NCBI RefSeq assembly: GCF_030272615.1
Contig: NC_081408.1
Coordinates: forward strand, 340,288,793 to 340,352,792
Reading direction: 5' to 3'
Length of the DNA: 64,000 nucleotides
Source of the DNA: Cryptomeria japonica
Lineage: Eukaryota; Streptophyta; Pinopsida; Cupressales; Cupressaceae
The position numbers were made by a program, and so were the translations under genes. Below the pieces are notes generated by a model that saw nothing but the letters and a program-made list of their open reading frames with translations, was not told the origin of the DNA and did not search any database. Each line of letters begins with the position of its first letter. The stretch's first letter is position 1. Shown piece by piece: positions 36,580 to 47,305 of this stretch.

Positions 36580-37491
36580 TGTTAAAATCAGAGATCACTA
36601 AGAGGGAGGTTGAATCAGTGATACGCCATAAATCAAATCTACAAACTTACTCTTTATCCACCAGTTATCTATACATAATAGAAAAGAACATAAACATGCA
36701 ATAAATAAACCATAGATCTACAATACCAAATTTTTTACATGGAAACCCAAAAAGGGGAAAACCACGGTGGGGTTGGAATGCACAATATTCATATACTATG
36801 GCTAGAAGTACATAAATATTACATACATGGGGAATACACTTGCATTTAGGCTCACTACTCAATTACAAGGACCTAGAAGGCTACAACCTTCAGGGAAGTC
36901 TCACTTCCTTACAATTTGATTATAATAAGAAAACATTGTAAAATAAACTCTGAAATAGCATCTGATAATGCATGAATAAGTTCCAGTTAAGCACAAGATC
37001 TCTGACTGTCCTTGCTCTACAAATACTTTATTTCATCTTAATCAGCTACCAGATTATCTAACGACCAAATGTGCATGTGAAACTATGCTCAATCGCATCA
37101 AAACGGATCACCAAAATTGTAGTACATCAAAAATCAATCACCCAATGAACCTTATACATCTGATCTTAACATAAAAGTAATATCCTTTAAGTTAGCTTCA
37201 AGAAGTGTAATGTGTAGTCATATGTCAGCTTCAATCCTGAACAAAACATAGCATCAAACCAAAATATTATAATCTTGCACTTCTTAAGGATATTCCCATT
37301 CACCAAGATCACAAAATCAATCACCAAAAACACCTCAATCATTATAAATAATTATAGACCAAAACAATATTGAGATGCCCTATTTTACCAGTTAATTGGC
37401 TACCGAATAACTCTTACTTCTGGGTAAGATGAATCATGATCGCTAGATCGAATCATCAAGAAGAGTTGCCATCAATGACAACCCTAGAACA
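36580..37491 (-). repeat. 5' LTR of the truncated gag element
   Basis: The plus strand starts TGTTAAAATCAGAGATCAC and continues with GAGGTTGAATCAGTGAT. It probably ends CCTAGAACA (37491), preceded by TTGCCATCAATGACAAC, the shared LTR signature. The left edge is firm and the right inferred. The 3' LTR was not found. Confidence 0.65.
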
Positions 37492-38421
37492 ATAAGAAAC
37501 TATTGAAAGTCACCATATGAGTGTCAATTGCTGACACACAAATGGCGATCTACCTTAGGGGTGAATTGAAAATCGGAAATGGCAGTTCATACCTATGGAA
37601 AAAAGTTGAAAACCAAAAATGGCGGCTTTTTCCTGATCAATTCCAATTTTCTCTTTACGGCCCTTGATAGCTCATAATGGTTTTCAAGATTCTAGAATAA
37701 ATCTTTTTTTGAAGATGTTCCTTCCTTGCACTTGATTTTTCCTTATGATGGATCTTGTAACTTCATTTAATGCTTTTAGGGTAAGTGTAGAGAAATCCTA
37801 GAGTAACTCTTGATTTGTTCATCAGTTTCATACTGATGAAGTAATATCATTACTTTGGATGACTCCTGATCATTATGTTGCTTCCTTTTTGTAGCATGTG
37901 ATCAATTATACATTATCGCTCTTGGTCTGCGGACATTAAATCATTTGAAGGTAACATTCATTTTAAATATTGTTTCAAAATATTTTCTTATTAATTTTGT
38001 AGATATTAAAGTAGGTGTAATTAAGTGGGTTGCATTAAGTATCCTCCAACTATTATTCGTTGATTTAATTAAAAGTTAAAATATTAACTGGAGAAATAAG
38101 GGATAAATTTGATTGACATCATCTATCAAATCGTAATAAAGAGGTCATGATTCAAGTGATTTGAAGTACACTCTTAGAGATTTACGATATCATAAAATCA
38201 TGACATTAGTATGAAATGATGGCGTGCAATAGTGTGATTTAATTTGGAAATGAATGAAGGAATGTGTGTGCATTAATGATCAGTTTGTGTAATTAATTTC
38301 TATTTTTCAAATGCTAGATTATTCTATTTGCATTCCATGTTTTAGAAGCTAGAAGTTTGTGCAAAGTGCAAAATTTTACTGAGTCTTTGTAATTTTAGCA
38401 ACCAAGGTTGAGTATAAGGTG
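37492..38421. other. Non-coding stretch, possible 5' region of the 38787 element
   Basis: No gene. A candidate LTR 3' of the 38787-41353 ORF (41483-42419) has no visible copy here. 38340-38421 joins smoothly to 38769 if the TRIM is removed. Confidence 0.5.
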
Positions 38422-38763
38422 TGTTAGAAGCTAGGGTTTCTGTTCCACCAAAGGATTAACTTGTCAATGCCCGATACAACCACTAGACTTATAGAATCCA
38501 CAAGAGGTTGTTAAGCCATGTTGCGAATCCCCATGAGGGATGCTGGCCCACTACCAACAATCCCCTCCCAACGTCACTCTCTATGGCTTGCATGATTCAA
38601 ACCTCTGACCAAGCTCTGATACCACTTGTTACAAGCTAGGTTTGTCGTTGCACCAAAGATCGACATGCCAATGCCTAATACAACCACTAGACTTATATAA
38701 TCTACAGGAGGTTGTTAAACCATGTCGTGAATCCCTGTGACGGATGCTGGCCCACTACTGACA
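38422..38763 (-). mobile_element. TRIM retrotransposon, complete, 342 bp
   Basis: A miniature element has two direct repeats, 38422-38559 (138 bp) and 38627-38763 (137 bp), both TG...CA in element orientation, around a 67-bp interior. On the minus strand the interior opens with AGTGGTATCAGAGCTT (PBS to initiator tRNA-Met) and ends with a purine run TTGGGAGGGGA next to the 3' LTR. Perfect 5-bp duplications AGGTG lie at 38417-38421 and 38764-38768. The LTR contains TTATATAAGTCTAGTGGTTG, a plausible TATA box. It has no coding capacity, so it needs enzymes from elsewhere. The same family is at 48959-49331. Confidence 0.93.
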
Positions 38764-38786
38764 AGGTGTAGAGGATTTGAGGACTA

Positions 38787-41353
38787 ATGGGAAATAATAA
38801 AATAACAAAACCAGAGAATTTTAGTCTTGACCAAGAAACAGAGGGAATTATAGCTCAAGTGGGATGGCTAAGATTAATCAAAAAGTATGAGGGATTTGGC
38901 CCTAGAATAACTATGGAATTCATTTTGAATTTCCATATTAATGTCATAAGGGTAGATGGGGAAATAATTGAAGTAACTCCATAGGTCATAAGTGAGATTG
39001 TTGGAATCCCTTTGGAAGGAAAATCCATAAACAGAGGCCACACAAATTTTGAGGTAGTGGTGAATCTCTTCCATGAAGGAGATGGTCCAAAACCTAAACT
39101 ACAAATGCATAAAGGAAATATGAAAGGAATAAACAGAAATAATTTGGAAGAGCTGGGGAAAATGACTGTGTTGTGGGTGATGAAATTTTTCACATGTAAA
39201 GGGTAGTATGATACTATACTAGGACTTGCAATGTGGCTTCTTATTCATTTTAGGTATACCAATACTCGCTCCCAGGATCGAGTAAACCATCCTTCATTTC
39301 TATTTTCTCAATTGTTAGCAATGATAGCTAGAGCTAAACTCTCAAAAGGTCATGTAAAATATCATGGGTTGATGCATTCAATTATTAAAAATCATTTCGT
39401 TAAGAAAGAATCTGGAAGGGATAAATGGTTAGAATTCATGTCCTCTCCTATAACAAAGGGGAAGAAGGGATCCATCATGAAACATTTGATGGAAAAAGGG
39501 AAGTCTTCTAAGAAAAAAACAAAAAGAGGGTCGAAAGAAGCATAAATGTTTGAGAAGGGCCCAAAAGATAAAAAAAAAGTAGAAACAGATACACCTAGGG
39601 TTAGTAGAGCTACTTGTACTTATTCAAAGAGAAAAGATGAAAAGGAGGTGGTTTAACCATCTTCTCCTTCCCATACCCATATAGCTCCCAATGACCTTGT
39701 TGTTTCTCAACCTAGTGAGTCTATACCTTCTACGGTAGCTCAAAATTCTTATGTCCCTCATGTTTAAGAGAATGTATCCCTTTCATTTATGCAAACAACC
39801 CCCTAGACTCCTACTAATCAAACCCCTATACCAACACAAGCAGGCCAATGGATTTCGCAAATGTTGCTTCTGAAATACCCTAGGCTAAAGTTGATACTAG
39901 AGGAGAGTCGCCCAAAATTATTGGCATTAAAGATCCTGCTGATGAAGAACCTATGCAAAACACTCCATAGTTTGATTCCTCCTCATATGAGGATGCTGAA
40001 ATGCAATAAGTTCCATTCAATCTTAAACCTCATGTTGTGGAAACAAAGCTACGTCTATCCTCAACATTTATTAGAAGGAAGTGGATGGAAATTTTGATAG
40101 AAGAGATTCCTCCAAAATTTGATAGGGGATTAGAGGAGGAGGATGTTGAATTGCAAAGAGTTTTGTTAAATTCTAAATTGGAAGTTGAGTTGATAGAGGC
40201 CAAGAAAAAGATTCAATTTCTGGAAAGTAAAATGAAGAAAGATGTTATTTATAGAACTCAATTGTACACTAGAATAACGCAGTTGCAGAACAATGAAGAA
40301 AACATGAAAAGGAAAATAGAGAAAACTAAAGAGGCATTGCAGCAGGCAACAACTAAAGCTCTTAAAGGAAATGAGGAAATTGAAAGGTTGAAAAAGGAAT
40401 TAGTAAAACAAGGAAAGAAACCTATAGAAGAGGATCCACAAATTTTTCCCCAAGGTGCTTCTACTTCTTTTGCAATTCTTTGGGAATTATTTTTGATCAT
40501 TGAGAAATGTAGAAAGGAGAATGCAGATTTGGAGAAACATTTGAATGAAGAAAAATAACAAAAGAAGAAGGCAAAACAAAGAATTTAATAGATGGTAGAC
40601 TTGTTTGTAGCTTTACTTGCCATGAGAAAACCTTCGGGTTTGTATTCCTTATTCTTTAGAGATCGATTTATACAATGGAAGATTAACGAATCGGTTTTGA
40701 ACATGAAATCTAATTATGAAGATGACGAATTTCTGGAAGATTTATTAAGAAGTCATCCCACTTATAAAAAACAAATGTCTGAACATTACTTGCATGACCT
40801 CTTATTGGGACATCATTATGAATATTTTCTCAATATATTTTTAGGGGAAGTTCAAGTTAGGGAATTTGTGTGCTTACTTCAGAATCAAATGGAATGGGAA
40901 AACATGGTGGAACAATATAGAGAGCACTAGAGTAGACTAGGCCTTCTTATGAGAGATGAAACACATAACTCTTCTGCATTCAAAACAAAATACACTTTCA
41001 TTTAAAAAATGTACAACAATCAACCAATTTATCAGGATAAATTGGAAGTCAGTATTATTGCATTCAGAAGTGTTTAGAATGAGGGTCTACCATATAGGGC
41101 TTTGCAAGAAACAAGGCAGAGATATAACACTATTACAACCCTTCTAAGAAGAAGAGAACTAATCTCTCCAAGGGGTATTGAAAGGGTGAGATCAGTCATA
41201 GAGGTAATAAAAAGACATAAAATAGGCTATGTACGCATGATATTCAAACCTCATCTCGTTCTTATGGCGGTACCTCTACTAAATACACCAAAGCACATTG
41301 AAAGGGATGCTAAAGAACAATGGAAAGAAAGAGTGGAACAATTTAATGGATAA
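38787..41353 (+). pseudogene. Long retroelement-like ORF of unknown function, broken
   Basis: A frame of about 855 codons opens at ATG 38787. It has stops at 38982-38984, 39204-39206 and 39543-39545 plus more to 39800, shifts frame once near 39860, and continues to 41353 with further stops. The first 260 codons look globular (VISEIVGIPLEGKSINRG, LAMWLLIHFRYTNTRSQDR, NHPSFLFSQLLAMIARAK). A basic tail and a Ser/Pro-rich linker follow, then a coiled coil (40160-40420, KKKIQFLESKMKKD), then about 270 codons of folded-looking sequence (HYLHDLLLGHHYEYFL). I see no zinc knuckle, protease, integrase or RT motif. A purine tract and a candidate LTR lie downstream. A TRIM sits 23 bp upstream of the ATG. 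It is possibly the pol-replacing ORF of a large non-autonomous LTR element. Its plan resembles the ORFs at 26278 and 54555. Confidence 0.7.
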
Positions 41354-41470
41354 GTTTCTTCCAAGAAATATCAGGAATACAATTTTAATAAGCTTGATTT
41401 GGAAGTTTGCGTATAATATCAGAACATGAATGTCCTAGATCAACCATGAGGACATGGTTGCGATCAGTCA

Positions 41471-41480
41471 GAGGGGGAAC
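41471..41480 (+). other. Candidate polypurine tract
   Basis: GAGGGGGAAC lies 2 bp before a TG that could open an LTR (41483). Position and purine content fit; no partner LTR was found. Confidence 0.45.
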
Positions 41481-41482
41481 TA

Positions 41483-42419
41483 TGAGTTGAAATCATTGTA
41501 CCTTTTATTATAGTTTATATTTTACCCTTTTATGAATCTTCAGACTAATATGCCTGCCGACATACCTTACTACATACATGTTTGTTTACTTTTTACTATA
41601 ATAGTCTACTATTTATAAGTAACAGCAGAAGTAATAGTTATGATGCAATGTTTATCTTTTTGCTTGTTTACATGATGAAAATATGGTGTTAATCAAAATT
41701 ATATCTTCAAGCTTTGTTTTATCTATATTTATGTGTTTTTAAATACATTGTGAGTAAACAAGCAAAATTCAACAAGGTTCATGACAACTACCACATAAAA
41801 CGTGATCACCTCCAATTATTTCAAAATGAAGATCTTCCTTGATCTCTCTTTCTATTCCTATTTCATTGGCATATTTCATCGGTGTTATTTAGAACTCAAC
41901 TTCCTCATGGAGTTGATTTATTTCTTTTAGATTTTTTCTCTTGTTGTTTTTGTAGTCATTACTATCGTTGTAGGCGGGTAGCCTTAGTTGAGAATTTAAA
42001 TAAGGATATATATATCCCTTTGTTCTTAGTTGAGTAGTCAATCATAATTTAGTCAATACTTAGTTTCAGTTGAGCCAAATCTTCTTTGTAATACAAAGAA
42101 CTTGTTTTACTTTCTTTCGGAAGTACATATCAATGAAAGTAGAAAGTTGATCTCAGTACTTGTGTTTGAAGACCCCACCAGAGGAAGAGCAGGGCTTGCT
42201 CGACCGAAGGTAGGTGATCTTTGTTGTGATTTCAGTTCTTTTACAACTTTGAAATTGAGATTAATTTAATTTGGCTCTTTTTCACTGAGATGTTAAGTTT
42301 AAATTTGTAGCATCATAAAATTGTGACCCTTGCAATTTTTTATTGCATTTGGGTATTTGCATTTGTGGATGAATCCCTAAGCCTGATCGGGGACCTGAAA
42401 CATTCTCAAGACATCAACA
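41483..42419 (+). repeat. Candidate 3' LTR
   Basis: It starts TGAGTTGAAATC after a purine tract and may end ACATCAACA at 42419. A TATA-like run GGATATATATATCCC lies near 42004. U3-R-U5-like organisation is suggested only by position. Confidence 0.35.
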
Positions 42420-43560
42420 ACTTGCATTTTCCATCACTCTGCATTATCTCTTAGTTGCTTCCTGTCCTAATTTAGGATAGGACAGGGGCATGACACCCGT
42501 ATTCCCCCTAGGATAGGGGTGTGGTGCCTCTATCCTCCTAGGACAGGGGCATGCCACCCTTGTCCTAGCCTTATTTTGGGCCCCCCTTTGGTCATATCTT
42601 GCATTGGACTTGTCAATAGTTGAGCGGGAAAAAGTTTCCCTATGTCAGCCTAAGGTGGGAAGTTATCTGAACACCTCTAATTGACAACTATATAAGGAGC
42701 ACTTCCCTTCCTATTTGCAGAAGTTTTATAGGATCATCATAAGTTGATAAGAAAAGTCAATCATAAGAATTCAAGCATTCATTCAAAACATTGAGCATTT
42801 CAAGACTCCTTTCAAGACTAGGTGTTGCATTCAAGTCAAGGATTCAACCATTGAAGAGGATATTCCTATCAACACTCAAGACATCTTATTTCACATATCC
42901 TTTCAATAAAATTAATCAATATTTCAATTACATCCCAAGGTGGATTTTACTTCAGACATTTTCTTTCATTTACTTGCATGTCTTTTTCAACCACCTAGTT
43001 AATTCCAAAATGGGGTTTGACCTAAAGGCAAATCCCTAATCCCAACAACATTTTCCTCTATTTTTTGTGTGTAGGTTGCAGATGCACGACTGTAATTGTA
43101 GGTGCACGGATTTTTTGGAGGACCTTTTGCAACTTCAACATGCTCCTTGCAACTTTTGCTTAGATTTGCAGGAAATATTCGTCTCGATGTCCTACTACTA
43201 AATCCAGGTGCCCAACGTCATCCCGTATCTCTATCTCAAGATATAATCATTTCTTTATCATTTGTGCACTTAGTCTCAATTTGCCTAATTCAACTAGTCT
43301 ATCATAAAAGAGGGTTAATTTACTTTCCTAATACATTCCAAATTTCTTACAATTCACTTAGTATTCAATCTCTTTCTATTGGGATTGGATCTAATGAATT
43401 CAATCCCTTTTTTAAATGTAATGTGTGTGAAAAATTGAAGGGAATCCTTTATGAAACTTCCATCCGTCTTTTGAGGGGAGTAAAGCTTTCTACATGATCT
43501 CCCCTCATCACTTTTCACCATATCAAACAACCGTTGGTAATTTCTTTCCATTAATCAGTA
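42420..43560 (+). repeat. Probable decayed LTR-like sequence with TATA box
   Basis: Short repeats of TAGGACAGGGGCATG/TAGGATAGGGGTGTG occur at 42470-42560. AACTATATAAGGAGCAC at 42687-42703 is a good TATA box, followed by CATTCAAG-rich sequence. This composition is common in plant LTRs, but neither end could be fixed. Frames at 42791-43039 and 43102-43497 show no domain. Confidence 0.35.
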
Positions 43561-44516
43561 TTAGATTTGAAGTTGAATGTTATTGTTAGGAGAAGTAATA
43601 ATTAGTTTTACATTGTTGTTTCGATAGTGTAATTGTTGTAGATTATATTGGTTATATCATGGTTAATGAGATGGTTATTTAATGGTGTAAATGGAAGCAA
43701 AATTGTTTTTAAGTTAGATCATGGATTTTGTTTGTTTTTTGCAAGCATAACTAGATTTCAAATTCTATAAGCGTAATTAGAATTACTTTCACCACTTAAT
43801 CTAGATTGAAATTCCTAGACTTAGGAGTAGTTTCAAGCTTTATAAGGAACTCCATGACTCCATCATAATTCAGTTTGGCTACAATTCTATTGTCAAACTC
43901 GAGTCTTACAAATAAGTGATTTTGAAATCCAAATTTTAGTTTGATTGGCAATCAAGATTGAGAGATCCTAATAGCTTTTGATCGACTCCTGACCGAGTTT
44001 GAGCCAATCGTTAGTCACCGTTATTTATTTTGGAAATTTTTTTAGGGGTGTCCAAGCCTCTCACCATAATTCTTCTTATTTATCTTTTTTATTTGACTAT
44101 CTAAAAAAATTAAAACATTTAATTACATCAAAATGCAATTACAATTGATTAAATTTATTGTATTTATTTAAACATCTAAATTAATTCTACTACATATTTT
44201 ATTCTCCATAATTTATTATTTAGAATATATATATAAATTTAATGAACAATTAAATAATTAAATAATTATAAATATATGTCTGTTTTTGTTTTTGTTAAAA
44301 ACTATATATCATCAAACTATAAAATAATTCACAAAACTTATATTATATCATTAAATTTATGGAACTATTCTGTAACATAAACATAGCCATATGCACTGCA
44401 ATAAAAACATCATAATATAAATACCAAGAAATCTCATACAAAAAATTAAAGAAACAATACCATCTTCCTTGCCAGTTACACAGTTTTTTTTCTAAACAAA
44501 ACAACATGCACACAAA
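43561..44516. other. AT-rich non-coding stretch
   Basis: No gene seen. If the secreted-peptide frame at 44517 is a first exon, this would be intron; a matching second exon was not found. Confidence 0.5.
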
Positions 44517-44624
44517 CTATTCCAATTCAACTGAAGTGGGACGAGATGCTTGAGTGAGAGTAATCATGGTGGTGAGTAGCAGGACTGAGATAAAGCATAC
44601 CAAAAATCGTGTGTAAGCTGCCAT
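44517..44624 (-). CDS. Tiny secreted-peptide frame (35 aa), possibly a first exon
   Basis: ATG 44624 opens a 35-residue frame ending in TAG at 44517. Residues 1-27 form a textbook signal peptide: basic n-region MAAYTR, hydrophobic core FLVCFISVLLLTT, and small residues at the end (LTQAS). Only RPTSVELE follows. A TATA box (44672-44682) sits 50 bp upstream of the ATG. The mature part is too short for most peptides, so this may be the first exon of a peptide-hormone or antimicrobial-peptide precursor; a GT near 44518 (GAATA/GTTTGTG) could be a donor. The QASRP boundary is reminiscent of phytosulfokine precursors, but no sulfated-peptide core was found to the left. Too short to exclude chance, though signal plus TATA is a good combination. 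Confidence 0.45.
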   Translation of the reverse strand: MAAYTRFLVCFISVLLLTTMITLTQASRPTSVELE

Positions 44625-44671
44625 CTTAAGTTTTAATGGAATGCCTTTGCATTGCACTCATAATAAGTGAT

Positions 44672-44682
44672 GGATTTATAGG
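44672..44682 (-). promoter_or_regulatory. TATA box for the secreted-peptide frame
   Basis: Minus-strand CCTATAAATCC is a strong plant TATA box. Initiation about 30 bp downstream would leave a short leader before ATG 44624. Confidence 0.5.
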
Positions 44683-44734
44683 GAAAAGAGGGCGATGGAT
44701 TTTATGGCTGTGATTTATTAAATAAAGAAAGTGC

Positions 44735-44910
44735 ATTGGTTTCTAAGACGTTTCATTGCTGTGGTCGATTACATGGACGTAACTTACATTCAATAAACAA
44801 TCCTACAAGAAAGTGCGTTGATTTCTAAGATGTTGCATGGCTTGATTTGATAATAAAATAAAATTGCGTTGCTTTCTAAGATTTTGCATGGCTTTAGTTG
44901 ATATGAGCAG
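44735..44910. repeat. Three degenerate direct repeats upstream of the peptide frame
   Basis: A word close to AGTGCGTTGATTTCTAAGAT followed by GTTGCATGGCT recurs at about 44739, 44812 and 44870. It lies 60-240 bp upstream of the TATA box, where control elements would sit. Confidence 0.6.
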
Positions 44911-45423
44911 AGCGAATGGCAGGAATAAAATCAAGCTGGCAGAGAAAATCTGAGCAAAAACCCGACCGAGTTTGACGTGTAATTAGAAGATAATCAAATG
45001 AACTGATGTTTTCCATTTTGTTCAAATTATAAAGTCTATTTTACTGCTAGCTTTAAACACTACACACTAAGCAATAGATTAAGTCTAGAAAATATTAGTC
45101 AATTCTGAGTGTTTAACGCTTTTTAGGTCTAGAAGTGTATTTGTAGTGTGATCACATATTAAAAAATATATTAAGTCTAGAAAATGTCAGTCAATTCTGA
45201 GTGTTTAACACTTTTAATTAACTGATGTTTTTGAGGAATCTAAATGAACATTTAATTAACAACTACTGTTAAGATAGTATGCATTATAGAAGAAAACTAA
45301 TTGTTTGCAAACCAAAACTAGATAAACAACCATAGAAGGATGATTGCTGCAAAAAATTCAAGAATTAAAATTTAAAACCAAGAAAAAATAATGAATTAAA
45401 GAATGAACAAATAAAATTCACAA
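44911..45423. repeat. Non-coding stretch containing a tandem duplication of about 91 bp
   Basis: TTAAGTCTAGAAAATRTYAG followed by TCAATTCTGAGTGTTTAAC occurs at 45078 and 45169. No gene seen otherwise. Confidence 0.65.
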
Positions 45424-45825
45424 TTATTTAAAGACAAAAAATATTTGTATATGTATAATAATTGAAACATGTACAACTATGAGAAGAGCATGACAAAATT
45501 CTTTAGGCATGGAGTTTGAAGGCAAGAGCACGAGTGCCTTTTCATCATTGGGAACATATGATAAAGGTTTTGTAGCCATTGCAGAAGGCTCGACTAGCTT
45601 ATGCAATTTTGATATTTCCACGAGATTTGGCATTTCCGGTATTTGCATTGGTGCATCATCACATGAAACCCCTAAAAATTCTCGCTCACCACAAAACACT
45701 GGCAACTCCGGATTCAACCACATCAGATTTATCTCTAAATTACATAACCAAACATGCTCCAATGGCTACCCATCAATAACATGCCTAGGGTCAGCCACTC
45801 TTGAAATATAGAAATGGCAATACAT
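45424..45825 (-). pseudogene. Unidentified gene fragment
   Basis: A minus-strand frame, with one stop just upstream of its ATG, reads RVADPRHVIDG, stop, PLEHVWLCNLEINLMWLNPE, VFCGEREFLGVSCDDAP and SYVPNDEKALVLLPSNSMPK. Residue use is varied and protein-like, with Cys, Trp and Pro in plausible places, unlike repeat-derived frames. The last 20 residues are hydrophobic and look like read-through into non-coding DNA. No family was recognised and no promoter or clear splice sites were seen. Likely a decayed exon or retroposed gene piece. Confidence 0.35.
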
Positions 45826-47193
45826 TGAAGAATTGCTAGTTAATAGAAAAATTATCTCCACTGGTGACAATTTTACCCTACTCAAGAAGCAAATTATTAT
45901 ATTTCTTAAATTATTTTCTATAATTGTAAAAGAAGAGACATTTAAATATCAGTATCATTTCTTGAAAAGTTGGGGTCATAGCAACTGACCACCTAATCTT
46001 CCTTTCCTGCCAAATAACATCTTTTATACAGATAGAAGACAAAGCGTATATATAGAATCACCAAATACAAATATTCTAATGATAGCAAGACATGTAATTG
46101 ACCTTATATGAAAAAATGGGCATAACAACCACACTCTATCAATCTTGAAGATATTAAAAATAAATTAAAAAATAGACTAAAAAGTAAAAAATCAAATCTA
46201 AACTTAAATATTTCACAGGTAAATGAAATGTGTTGCTTTGCAGAAACTAATTTGAATACTAGGGTTCGCTGTTTGAACAAATTTCATATTATGGGCATTT
46301 GCAAAAATGTTAGAAAGACAAGATTCAACATCATATAACTCATTCTGCAAAAATGTTGTCATATTCGAGTATAACTTCATCTTTTTTATTTGCCACTAAA
46401 TAATAGTCATTAAGACAATGGTATTAATAGCCAATTTCAGATGGAAAACTATAGTCATTAATCTGCTACCCTGTCTTCTATTGTGGCTGGATTGAAACGC
46501 TTGAGTGAAGAGACGTCTGCTGTTTAGAATAATTTTCCAAATTTTTTGAAATGGTGACATGTTTGTAGCAAGTAAATTTTCTCTGTTTAGGGGACTCTTC
46601 TTATCGAATTTTACATTATCAAAGGGCTTTTGGTACACTATTCAGTTTGACAGGAAATAAACAGTTTTTATCTGTTTATATAGGGTTTTTTATGACAAAG
46701 ATAGTTATTGTGGAAGGGGGTGTTATTTTTAGGAGAAATTGAATGTGAACATTGAGCAGGATATTGAAAATGCATTCCAAATAATAAAAGGTAATTGTTT
46801 GCAATAGATACTAACTTAATGCATAGAAAATCTTCCTGTAGAAAGATGACATTGATTAGTGCAGCTTAAAATTTAGGTAAGAAACCTAATCTCCAGATAG
46901 AAATGAAATCCATATGCTTCCTTATTTGTCCTCATAAAAAAGGCTAAGAATCGACAAGCCCTAAACAGTGTTGATATAAACAGCCAAAGTATTACTAGAT
47001 AGTTAAAAAACATTCAAAATGCGACTATAATCTGCTTACATTTTCTATTCCCGACAGAGGTAGATGTACGAAGCAATGAAATACTATTCCAATAAACAAC
47101 TTAAATAGGAAAAGAAAACTCCAGTTGTGAAGGGAAGAGATTGTGCATGCAAAACAACAAACCCTGGCGAGGAGTGGCAACCCAAAAAACCAG
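45826..47193. other. AT-rich non-coding stretch
   Basis: No supported gene; short frames such as 46396-46638 show no domain. Confidence 0.5.
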
Positions 47194-47305
47194 AACTACC
47201 CCACAAAAGAAGAGGTATTATGTTTCTTCCGAGAAACCCATTATGCAAAACTGCCCCACAAAAGAAGAGATATTATGCTGCTTTAGAGAAACCCATTATG
47301 CATGT
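47194..47305 (+). repeat. Tandem duplication of about 56 bp
   Basis: CCCCACAAAAGAAGAGRTAT and GAGAAACCCATTATGCA occur twice, 56 bp apart. The open frame 47127-47333 spans it but has no other support. Confidence 0.75.

Noticed and set aside
36311-36598. ATG of the 95-codon frame as a real gag start
   Set aside because: That ATG lies inside the LTR upstream of the PBS; the gag proper begins after the PBS.
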